The position numbers were made by a program, and so were the translations under genes. From NCBI GenBank assembly GCA_036733985.1, contig DAIMZM010000050.1, forward strand, positions 1 to 18,243: DNA of 18,243 nt, given 5' to 3'. The stretch comes from DAIMZM01 sp036733985. GTDB lineage: Bacteria; Bacillota; Dehalobacteriia; UBA4068. The notes under the pieces were generated by a model that was given only the letters and a program-made list of their open reading frames with translations, made no database searches and was not told the origin of the DNA. Position 1 is the stretch's first letter; each line of letters starts with the position of its first letter. Below, in pieces: positions 1 through 5,857 of this stretch.

Positions 1-378
1 GCAATCCAAAAAATAGAACATGGTCAGCATTTCCCGGTCCGTCTCCGAAAGCCGCAGCAACGCGGCATATAAGTCCCGCCTCATTTCGTCCTTAATGATC
101 TCATTAAGCGGGGCATTGCCGCTATAGGCAATGTCTTGGATTAGAGAAATCGGCTCTCTCCGTTTTTTTCTGCACCAATCAATAAACAGGTTTTTGCATA
201 CATGAAGCAGCCAGTATTTTATGCTCCCGCTTTTAACGTCAAGCGACAGTAACGCTTTATAAAAGGTATCGCTGGTTAAATCTTCCGCGATATGATGGTC
301 TTTGCAGAGGGCAAGGGCGTATAGATATATTTCTTTGGCGTGCGTTTGATAAAGCCGTTCTATCTCATCATGTTTCAC
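1..378 (-). CDS. ECF-type RNA polymerase sigma factor (3' end outside window)
   Basis: The 126 visible codons start at GTG (376-378), preceded by a very strong purine-rich ribosome site (complement of 384-395, GGAGGAGGAGGG). The reading frame stays open to the window edge, so the C-terminus is missing. The protein begins MKHDEIERLYQTHAKEIYLY and continues with a sigma region 2 (AEDLTSDTFYKALLS, then IKYWLLHVCKNLFIDWCRKK). A region 4 start (LYAALLRLSETDREMLTMF) follows. This two-domain layout is typical of extracytoplasmic-function sigma factors, which direct polymerase to stress or envelope regulons. In many Firmicutes the next gene is a membrane anti-sigma factor; here that gene would lie beyond position 1. 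The GTG start explains why an ATG-based search can miss the gene. The assignment to the ECF family is firm; the regulon is unknown. Confidence 0.85.
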   Translation of the reverse strand, partial: MKHDEIERLYQTHAKEIYLYALALCKDHHIAEDLTSDTFYKALLSLDVKSGSIKYWLLHVCKNLFIDWCRKKRREPISLIQDIAYSGNAPLNEIIKDEMRRDLYAALLRLSETDREMLTMFYFLDC

Positions 379-404
379 AACCGCCCTCCTCCTCCATCGT
401 GTAA

Positions 405-432
405 TAAACGGAAAATCATCAAAAAGGTTACA
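405..432 (-). promoter_or_regulatory. Candidate ECF-type promoter of the sigma factor gene
   Basis: On the minus strand, TGTAACC (426-432) is followed after 15 nt by CGTTTA (405-410). An AAC-containing -35 and a CGT-like -10 with a 15-17 nt spacer are characteristic of ECF promoters in Firmicutes, not of sigma-A promoters. The predicted transcript would start about 20 nt before the GTG start codon, just ahead of the Shine-Dalgarno sequence. The inference is that the sigma factor transcribes its own gene. The motif match is by eye. Confidence 0.5.
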
Positions 433-591
433 GGAAAACGCGAAAATAACTCGCGCCCCTTATTCTCCCTCTCCGTTCCTCAACCCCGGCGGCCGCACTG
501 CTCGAAACGTCCCGGCAATCGAAATTGACAAATGATATGGGTTGGGCTTATTGATATTCTCTAGCTTTATACCTGATCCCCTTTTTCAAAC

Positions 592-620
592 AGCATCCCC
601 AGAGAATACTTTGGGATGCT
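592..620. repeat. Inverted repeat (8-bp stem, 13-nt loop)
   Basis: AGCATCCC (592-599) and GGGATGCT (613-620) are perfect complements around a 13-nt loop. Read on the minus strand it lies downstream of the recombinase remnant and could be an old terminator, but the following bases (GTTTGAAAAAG) lack a T-tract. Function uncertain. Confidence 0.45.
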
Positions 621-759
621 CTTATAGTTGAACAGTAGAAGTCCTTTGAATTTATGTTGATCTCTATGTAATGATCGTCAGTATTTATGTAAGCAGCTCC
701 CTAAGTTTTGCTTTTCTCAGTTTCCGGTCTTTGCCCCAACCCTATAAACAGGGCCAACT

Positions 760-788
760 CAAATCACTACGCAGTGCGTAGCGATTTG
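760..788. repeat. Inverted repeat (13-nt arms, one mismatch)
   Basis: CAAATC-A-CTACGC (760-772) pairs with GCGTAG-C-GATTTG (776-788) around a 3-nt loop (AGT), with a single mismatch. No T-tract on either side, so it is not a clear terminator. Its position just past the recombinase remnant would suit an element end or a recombination site, but no second copy is visible in the window. Confidence 0.5.
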
Positions 789-854
789 TGATGGGAATAT
801 CAGCTATTGCTTCAGGCTCTTCGGAAAATGCTAAACTGATCTGGATGATCATCG

Positions 855-1166
855 CTATAGCGCCATCTCCATCCCGTTGAAAAATTGGGATTTAGTCACA
901 TTTAGTTCGACGTTAATGTTGTAATCACGGCTGACCGTTACCCGGCCGATCATACAAGAGGCAATCATCTTCTTGACGTCGATAGCGGATTCATGGAATA
1001 CCTGGGCCCAGGCGACCAGCTGCCGGCATTCATCCTGGGTTTGCTGCAGCATCATCTTACTATCCTCCATTGCTTGCTGGGTTTTGTCGATAACAGCCTG
1101 CGTGTCGGTGAGGGAAGCTTTGATTGCCTCCATACGCCGTTGCAGATCCTGGGGAGAAAAAATGCA
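855..1166 (-). pseudogene. Serine recombinase, C-terminal remnant
   Basis: The minus-strand frame ending at the stop at 855-857 encodes a coiled-coil stretch (from FSPQDLQRRMEAIKASLTDT to about AVIDKTQQAMEDSKMMLQQT). It is followed by a segment containing ESAIDVKKMIASCMIGRV and SRDYNINVELNVTKSQFF. That pattern, a coiled coil and then a KKMI..xIxRVxVxRDY..xxEfNV tail, is the C-terminus of the large serine recombinases common in Firmicutes integrative elements. The catalytic resolvase domain, DNA-binding domain and most of the roughly 500-residue protein are absent. Upstream of FSPQD the sequence becomes the opposite-strand antitoxin remnant, so the join is near 1160. I infer a deletion or recombination scar. 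The frame itself is intact, so a short protein from the internal ATG (1131-1133) cannot be excluded. Confidence 0.65.
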
Positions 1167-1364
1167 TTGCCCAGCACTGACCTGCGAAACAACTACAACG
1201 AAATCTCCGAATTCTGCGCCAAGACCAAGCGGCCGGTGTATATCACCAAGAATGGCCGGGACGACCTAACTGTGATCAACAGCGCCGAGTTTGACCGGAT
1301 GCTGGATATCGTGCAGCGCCATAATGCCAGCCTGCCCTCTAGCCTGGACAGCCTGGATACATAG
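1167..1364 (+). pseudogene. Phd/YefM-type antitoxin remnant (type II toxin-antitoxin)
   Basis: The plus-strand frame reads LPSTDLRNNYNEISEFCAKT, KRPVYITKNGRDDLTVINSA and EFDRMLDI before diverging into a low-complexity Ser/Leu tail and TAG (1362-1364). The STDLRNNYNEISEFC...PVYITKNGRDDL pattern is the DNA-binding half of Phd/YefM antitoxins. There is no ATG in this frame. The only start candidate is TTG at 1167, about 10 nt after GGGGAG (1152-1156). At roughly 65 codons it is shorter than the usual 80-95, the toxin-neutralising C-terminus looks lost, and no RelE/YoeB/Doc-like toxin follows. I therefore call it a remnant, though a short TTG-started product with good ribosome-site spacing is possible. 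The other frames here (starting at 973 and 993) are fusions with antisense recombinase sequence. Confidence 0.6.
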
Positions 1365-1683
1365 AACAGCGCTCACCTCCACCTTCAAGACGGATTTAAG
1401 GGAAACTCAGGAACTCATGAAGGCTGTTTTCTTCCCCGTTTGCGGAAGATTGTCCTAGCACCGATGGCGTTGATGATATAAATGATGTTGTAAGTGATGT
1501 TGTAAATTTAGAACTCACGGACACGGAGTGGGCGACACTAGACTTGAAAAAATAAAGTAGAAAGAGTGTGCTAAGGTGCCCGTCCTCATTAGCGTTAATC
1601 AAATGGAACCCATGCGAACCGAGCGATGTACTTTTATCCGGAAGGATGCGTACCAAACGACGGATGGTTCGCATCTCCCAGGA
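1365..1683. other. Intergenic remnant between antitoxin fragment and tRNA terminator
   Basis: No supported gene. A plus-strand frame ending in the TAA near 1554 gives an acidic tail (including DDINDVVSDVVNLELTDTEW) without a start codon. It could be the end of a lost gene, but I cannot name a family. Short repeated GATGTTGTAA units occur around 1487-1507. The stretch is A/T-richer than the pilus locus and is probably part of the same decayed island. Confidence 0.4.
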
Positions 1684-1729
1684 CAAGCAAAAGGCCAGCC
1701 ATCATAATTGATAGCTGGCCTTTTGCTTG
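1684..1729 (-). terminator. Terminator hairpin of tRNA-Ala
   Basis: Arms 1684-1699 (CAAGCAAAAGGCCAGC) and 1714-1729 (GCTGGCCTTTTGCTTG) pair perfectly over 16 bp. After one mismatch a 4-bp inner stem (ATCA/TGAT) follows. Read from the tRNA, the stem begins within the terminal CCA and contains its own TTTT on the descending arm. It is the only candidate stop for the tRNA transcript. The long perfect stem is stronger than usual and may also block read-through in either direction. Confidence 0.7.
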
Positions 1730-1803
1730 GTGGAGATGAGGGGATTCGAACCCCTGGCCTCCTGCATGCGAAGCAGGCGCTCTCCCAACTGAGCCACACC
1801 CCC
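1728..1803 (-). tRNA. tRNA-Ala (anticodon CGC), CCA encoded
   Basis: The minus strand folds into a full 76-nt cloverleaf. Acceptor GGGGGTG pairs with CATCTCC including a G3:U70 wobble, the identity element read by alanyl-tRNA synthetase. The D arm has GCTCAGTTGGGAGAGC. The anticodon arm CCTGC-TTCGCAT-GCAGG places CGC at positions 34-36, reading GCG codons. The T arm has GGTTCGAATCC, the discriminator is A73, and CCA is encoded. It is a single-gene unit with its own promoter (1824-1852) and terminator. Two long open frames across it (1599-1805 minus, 1708-1974 plus) are artefacts of the tRNA sequence. Confidence 0.97.
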
Positions 1804-1823
1804 ATAACCGCGGGACGGCTTTT

Positions 1824-1852
1824 ATTCTATATTAATTGCGGGGATTTGTCAA
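1824..1852 (-). promoter_or_regulatory. Sigma-A promoter of tRNA-Ala
   Basis: On the minus strand a perfect TTGACA (complement of 1847-1852) is followed by a 17-nt spacer and TAGAAT (complement of 1824-1829). Transcription would begin near 1817, giving a leader of about 14 nt before the mature 5' end at 1803. Perfect -35 and optimal spacing fit a strong stable-RNA promoter. Confidence 0.85.
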
Positions 1853-2009
1853 TGGTTAAATACGGGGCCTTAAAGGCTGGGCCATTCCTGGCCGGGATCC
1901 GTAGCGGCTTCCAGCTGCCTGATCCGCGCCCAACCTATCCTGCCGCTGGGTCGATCAACAGCCCCTGCCAATAAAAGGCCAAGCTGACGCCCTTATCATC
2001 TGTCATTTA

Positions 2010-3068
2010 TCAAATAGCGGCCAGCCGCCTTAATTCCCCGGGATTATCCGCGTATTGCTGGGCCATTTCCCAGGTTATCAGCTCCTGCCGCACATAATTG
2101 GCCAGGCAGCAGTCCAGGGTCTGCATGCCCAGGGCTGCGCCGGACTGGATGACGGTATTCAGCTGATGGGCCTTGCCCTCCCGGATCAGGTTCAGCACCG
2201 CATCCGTACCCAGCATGATTTCCATAGCGGCGATACGGCCCTGGATTTGGCCGGCCCGGTCCGGCTTCAGCGGCAGCAGCTGCTGGGAGATCACCCCTTT
2301 CAGCACACCGGCCAGCTGGGCGCGGATCTGGGCCTGGGCATGGGGCGGAAAAACGTCAATGATCCGGTCCACGGTTTTGGCCGCGCCGGTGGTATGCAGG
2401 GTGGAAAGCACCAAATGCCCGGTTTCCGCGGCAGTGACGGCAGCGGCAATGGTTTCATAATCCCGCATCTCCCCTACCAGAATCACATCCGGGTCTTCCC
2501 GGAGGGCGGAACGCAAAGCCGTGGCAAAGCTCTCCACATCCCGGCCTACCTCCCGCTGATGGATCAGGGCGCGGTTCTCCTGATAAAGATATTCCACCGG
2601 GTCTTCGATGGTGATGATATGACAATCCCGGGTTTGGCTCACATAATCGATCATGGAGGCCAGAGTGGTGGATTTGCCGGAGCCGGTAGGCCCGGTGACC
2701 AGCACCAAACCCCGGGGTTCGGCAGCCAGCTGCTTCAGCACCGGCGGCATGCGCAGCGCATCCAGGCTGGGGATAGTATCGTTCAGCAGGCGGATGGCAA
2801 CAGCCAGCTTGCCCCCGGCCTGGAAAACATTGATCCGCTGGCGCCCGCCCCCATAGCCGGCGGCGAAATCCAGATCCACCCCCTGGGCTGCCAGCTTCAG
2901 TTGATCCGGCTTGAGTATCGCCGCAATTCGCGCCCGGCCGATGACCAGGTTGGGCTGGCGGATCAGCTGGCCATGCCTGCGAAAGCTGACGGGATTGCCT
3001 TCCGTAATATGGATATCGGAAACCTGGTTTTCAATGGCATAAGCCACGATCTTTTCAATATCCATCAT
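2010..3068 (-). CDS. pilT: Type IV pilus retraction ATPase PilT
   Basis: Hexameric cytoplasmic ATPase that powers pilus retraction (twitching motility, DNA uptake, adhesion). Counting from the start chosen here (352 aa): N-terminal PAS-like domain with ASP-type motif VSDIHITEGN; Walker A GPTGSGKST at 126-134; Asp box ITIEDPVEY; Walker B DPDVILVGEMRD from 192; His box STLHT; and LNLIRE at 292-297, the equivalent of the AIRNLIRE motif that separates PilT from PilB. The frame stays open to an upstream ATG (3125), adding 19 residues unlike the family. I prefer 3068 because AGGGGGAG sits 10 nt before it and PilT proteins usually begin MDIEK. Last gene of the pilus locus. The gap to pilB holds a 6-bp hairpin (3169-3186) without a T-tract, possibly an mRNA processing site. 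Confidence 0.95.
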   Translation of the reverse strand: MMDIEKIVAYAIENQVSDIHITEGNPVSFRRHGQLIRQPNLVIGRARIAAILKPDQLKLAAQGVDLDFAAGYGGGRQRINVFQAGGKLAVAIRLLNDTIPSLDALRMPPVLKQLAAEPRGLVLVTGPTGSGKSTTLASMIDYVSQTRDCHIITIEDPVEYLYQENRALIHQREVGRDVESFATALRSALREDPDVILVGEMRDYETIAAAVTAAETGHLVLSTLHTTGAAKTVDRIIDVFPPHAQAQIRAQLAGVLKGVISQQLLPLKPDRAGQIQGRIAAMEIMLGTDAVLNLIREGKAHQLNTVIQSGAALGMQTLDCCLANYVRQELITWEMAQQYADNPGELRRLAAI

Positions 3069-3199
3069 CTGTTGATTGCTCCCCCTGATTCTGAATAAGC
3101 CCTCAGCCCGCCGGGTGGCAGGCATTCCTGTTCTCAGTATCCGGTTCAGGCCTTTTGTTTATACGCCCGGCAGCTAAAATGCTGCCCCGCGGGCCCGGC

Positions 3200-4900
3200 T
3201 CAGCTGTCCAGGCCTTCGGTATAAGCGGTTTTCAATAACTCCTCAGTGGTGGTCAGGCCGGAAAGCACCAGCTCTGTGGCTTCCTCCCGCAGGGTGCGCA
3301 TGGCCTGGCTTTGCCGGGCATAGGCAAAAAGCGTGTCGCTGTCCGCGCCAGCCGTAATCATCGCCCGCAGGGTTTTATCCACCAGCAGGATCTCATGCAC
3401 AGCCACCCGGCCTTTATAGCCGGTGCCATTGCAGACCGGGCAGCCCTTGCCCTTGGAAAGGAAGCGCAGATCCCGGCCGACCAGGGTCTTTTCCCCTTCG
3501 CTGGCCTCATAAGTATAAGCGCATTCCCGGCAGATCTTCCGCAACAGCCGCTGGGCCACGATGGCCACCAGAGAATTGCTGATCAGGTACGGCGGTACGC
3601 CCATATCCGCCAGACGCACCACAGCGCCCACCGCGTCGTTGGTATGGAGGGTGGACAGCACCAGATGCCCGGTGATGGCGGCCCGGATGCTGATGCCGGC
3701 GGTTTCCGCGTCCCGGGTCTCCCCCACCATGATCACATCCGGATCCTGACGGAGTATGGCCCGGAGGCCTACGTCAAAGGTGAGGCCGGCCATCTGGTTC
3801 ACCTGCATCTGATTGCAGCGCCGGATATTCCGCTCCACCGGATCCTCAATAGTGACGATATTGACCTGGCGCTGGGCCAGGTATTCCAGCATCATATAGA
3901 GGGTGGTGGTCTTGCCGGAGCCGGTGGGCCCGGTCAGATAGATGACGCCATGGGGCATATTGATGGCCTTCATCACTTTCTCATAATTATCCCCTTGCAT
4001 GCCGAAGGTGGTATTATGATCGATCAGGCTATTGATGGTGAGAAAACGCAGCACAGCTTTTTCCCCATAAACCGTAGGCACCAGGGAAACGCGGATATTC
4101 AAATCCATGCCCTCGTTCTGCAGGCGGAAATGGCCGTCCTGGGGCACCCGCTTTTCGGCGATATCCAGATCAGCCAGGATCTTGATCCGGGCGATCAGGG
4201 CCTGATGCACGTTTGTCGCCAGGCGGGTATAATCCACGATGGCCCCGTCCACCCGGATGCGCACGCTGACGAAATCAGCAAAAGGTTCGATATGGATATC
4301 GCTGGCATTGGTATTAAAGCCTTTGATCAGCAGGCTGTTCAACAGGCGCACCACCGGCGCGTCGTCGGCGGCATCCGCGGTGAATTCCGGCAGGGCTGCC
4401 TGGAGGGCCGGGGCGGACTGGTTGGCCTCGCTGACCGCCTTCATGGTGGAAATCTCCGCGTAATAATAATCCTGGGCCTTACGGATTTGCTCCGCCTCCG
4501 CCAGCACCAGCTGAATGGGGAGTTTGACGATTTGCCGTACTTCCTCAATGGCGAAAAAGTTCAGGGGATCGTTGACCGCTACGGATAACTGGCCATCATG
4601 AAAATCCAGGGCCAGCAGCGAATATTTCTCCGCCAGCTGCCGGGGGATTTTGCGCACCGCTTCCACATTCACCGGATAAGCGTCGATGCGGATCAGGGAC
4701 ATGGACAAACGGGCGGCCAGGGCCTGCAGCTTCTGCTGCTCCGTCACCAGGCCCAGCTCCACCAAAAGCTCGCCCAGGCGCTTGCCCGGCGCCTGCCGCT
4801 GATAGGCCAGGGCCTGCTCCAGCTGCTCCTCGGTGAGATAGCCCTGGCTGACCAGGACTTCGCCGATGCGGATATTCTTCATATTGCCGATATCGATCAT
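3200..4900 (-). CDS. pilB: Type IV pilus extension ATPase PilB
   Basis: 566 aa, the normal length for PilB/GspE ATPases that drive pilin polymerisation through PilC. Layout: N-terminal MshEN/GspE-N domain about 7-150 (IGEVLVSQGYLTEEQLEQAL, a c-di-GMP-binding fold in some homologues), linker, N2 domain with SDIHIEPF (200-207), Walker A GPTGSGKTT at 324-332, Asp box TIEDPVER, Walker B DPDVIMVGE at 386-394, His box STLHTNDA, and a tetracysteine zinc site C457-x2-C460 ... C487-x2-C490 typical of PilB and absent from PilT. The ATG at 4900 has AAGGTGG 7 nt upstream. An alternative ATG six codons in (MKNIRIGE) lacks this. It starts 16 nt after the upstream minor prepilin gene, so it is co-transcribed. 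Binding of c-di-GMP is plausible but not shown. Confidence 0.96.
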   Translation of the reverse strand: MIDIGNMKNIRIGEVLVSQGYLTEEQLEQALAYQRQAPGKRLGELLVELGLVTEQQKLQALAARLSMSLIRIDAYPVNVEAVRKIPRQLAEKYSLLALDFHDGQLSVAVNDPLNFFAIEEVRQIVKLPIQLVLAEAEQIRKAQDYYYAEISTMKAVSEANQSAPALQAALPEFTADAADDAPVVRLLNSLLIKGFNTNASDIHIEPFADFVSVRIRVDGAIVDYTRLATNVHQALIARIKILADLDIAEKRVPQDGHFRLQNEGMDLNIRVSLVPTVYGEKAVLRFLTINSLIDHNTTFGMQGDNYEKVMKAINMPHGVIYLTGPTGSGKTTTLYMMLEYLAQRQVNIVTIEDPVERNIRRCNQMQVNQMAGLTFDVGLRAILRQDPDVIMVGETRDAETAGISIRAAITGHLVLSTLHTNDAVGAVVRLADMGVPPYLISNSLVAIVAQRLLRKICRECAYTYEASEGEKTLVGRDLRFLSKGKGCPVCNGTGYKGRVAVHEILLVDKTLRAMITAGADSDTLFAYARQSQAMRTLREEATELVLSGLTTTEELLKTAYTEGLDS

Positions 4901-4916
4901 TACTCTGCCACCTTAG

Positions 4917-5525
4917 TTATAGTGTTACCGCTTGCGCTTCCTGATAATAGATCGCGCCGTTGATCTGGGGATCGTCTTCGGGGCGGGGATTGCTGATAGA
5001 CTTATATTTGGGCTCCACGCCGGGCTTGTCTTTGTTGCGTTCCAGATTGTTGATGCGGAAAGCGCCGTCCTTGATGAAAAGCGCTTCCCCCTCGTCACAA
5101 ACACCGTTGCCGTCCTCGTCCCGCCATACTGTCACTGTCAGATACAACAGATAGTCTTTTTCTTCCACCCACTGGCTGGTCTGGAGCCGGAGGCCGTGAT
5201 AAGCTTCTTCTCCGTAGAGTTCCTCATTGTTATACCGCAGCCTGCCGGTAGCGTCAACCACTTCCAGGTACTGATCCTCACCTGCCGCCCCTGTACCCAG
5301 GGAGACGGTCTTGGCTACGGTCAGGCGGTGCTGATAGAAGCTGTAGACAGCCAGGCCCAGCTGCTTGGCCTCGCCCATGGCAGCCACCCGGGAAAAGCCG
5401 CCCAGGGAGGAGAGGAGGATGCCGCCGCTGACCGCGATCAGCAGCAGCAGGATGGAGCTGGCCAGGATCACTTCAACCAAGGTGAAGCCTTGGCAATTTT
5501 TCAGGCAAAGCCGGGACGTCTTCAT
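4917..5525 (-). CDS. Minor type IV prepilin with EF-hand-like loop
   Basis: 202 aa with a class III prepilin signal: positively charged leader MKTSRLCLKNCQG, cleavage after G13 predicted, then FTLVEV with the conserved Glu at mature position 5 (E18), followed by a hydrophobic helix (about 14-40). The rest is a soluble domain with no close family I recognise. Residues 136-147 read DEDGNGVCDEGE, resembling a DxDxNG calcium loop. Its N-terminus and place between other prepilin genes and pilB suggest a minor pilin (PilW/GspJ-like role) that primes or caps the fibre. Two leader cysteines (C7, C11) are unusual but would be removed on processing. Eight nt separate its start from the stop of the gene before it. 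Confidence 0.85.
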   Translation of the reverse strand: MKTSRLCLKNCQGFTLVEVILASSILLLLIAVSGGILLSSLGGFSRVAAMGEAKQLGLAVYSFYQHRLTVAKTVSLGTGAAGEDQYLEVVDATGRLRYNNEELYGEEAYHGLRLQTSQWVEEKDYLLYLTVTVWRDEDGNGVCDEGEALFIKDGAFRINNLERNKDKPGVEPKYKSISNPRPEDDPQINGAIYYQEAQAVTL

Positions 5526-5533
5526 GGCCCCTC

Positions 5534-5857
5534 CTATTCGTCAGGCTCAAAACTGTAAAACTTGACCACCACGCCGTTCTCTTCTTCCTCCTGGCTGTAG
5601 AATTTCCCCGGTACGGGAGGAAAACCGTTAAACGTCATATCGCCGTCCTCCCCGGTGGCGGTTTCCCCCTCAATGACAGTAAAAGCGCTGTTCCCGGCGG
5701 ACTGATAATCCGCGCCCCGGCGCAGCACCTTCAAAGCGGAGCCGAAAGCGCTGGACAAAATCAGCGCGGCCAGGGCCATAATGAGGGCGGAAACCACCAC
5801 CTCCACCATGGTCATGCCGGAGCGGGAAAGCCGCATCTTTTTCATGAGCCTACTCAT
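5534..5857 (-). CDS. Minor type IV prepilin (PilV/GspI-like)
   Basis: From ATG 5857 the product is 107 aa: leader MSRLMKKMRLSRSG, cleavage after G14, then MTMVEVVVSALIMALAALIL with the conserved Glu five residues into the mature protein. A small acidic C-terminal domain (GEDGDMTFNGFPPVPG, YSQEEEENGVVVKFYSFEPD) follows. I chose 5857 because GGGAG lies 10 nt upstream; this makes the start overlap the stop of the preceding gene by 8 nt, implying translational coupling. Starts at codon 5 (MKKMRL) or upstream at 5905 are possible, but the latter gives a leader with no prepilin character. Probably a minor pilin that co-assembles with its two neighbours. The mature protein is short for the family. 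Confidence 0.8.
   Translation of the reverse strand: MSRLMKKMRLSRSGMTMVEVVVSALIMALAALILSSAFGSALKVLRRGADYQSAGNSAFTVIEGETATGEDGDMTFNGFPPVPGKFYSQEEEENGVVVKFYSFEPDE

Larger units (their letters stand above)
379..854. other. Gene-poor stretch between sigma gene and recombinase remnant
   Basis: No convincing gene in either direction. The first 50 bases hold the promoter and ribosome site of the sigma gene. The rest is visibly more A/T-rich than the right half of the window and contains two stem-loops (592-620 and 760-788). A 36-codon minus-strand frame (742-852) begins 2 nt after the recombinase remnant stops, but has no recognisable similarity. Most likely this is decayed mobile DNA. Confidence 0.5.

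Noticed and set aside
340..528. Plus-strand 62-codon frame across the sigma-gene start
   Set aside because: It overlaps the promoter, ribosome site and start of the minus-strand sigma gene and has no domain.
742..852. 36-codon minus-strand frame starting 2 nt after the recombinase stop
   Set aside because: Weak ribosome-site spacing, no recognised similarity, and a hairpin runs through it; not supportable as a gene.
1440..1554. Plus-strand frame ending in LELTDTEW...
   Set aside because: No start codon and no family recognised; mentioned only as possible remnant of a lost gene.
1599..1805. Minus-strand 68-codon frame beginning MGVWLSWESACFACRRPGVR
   Set aside because: It is the translation of the tRNA-Ala gene and its terminator, a well-known annotation artefact.
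2055..3098. Long plus-strand frame opposite pilT (347 codons), and similar ones opposite pilB, pilM, prkC and rsgA
   Set aside because: They lie antisense to clear ATPase, kinase and GTPase genes and contain only His/Gln/Gly-rich low-complexity sequence. High GC content keeps antisense frames open.
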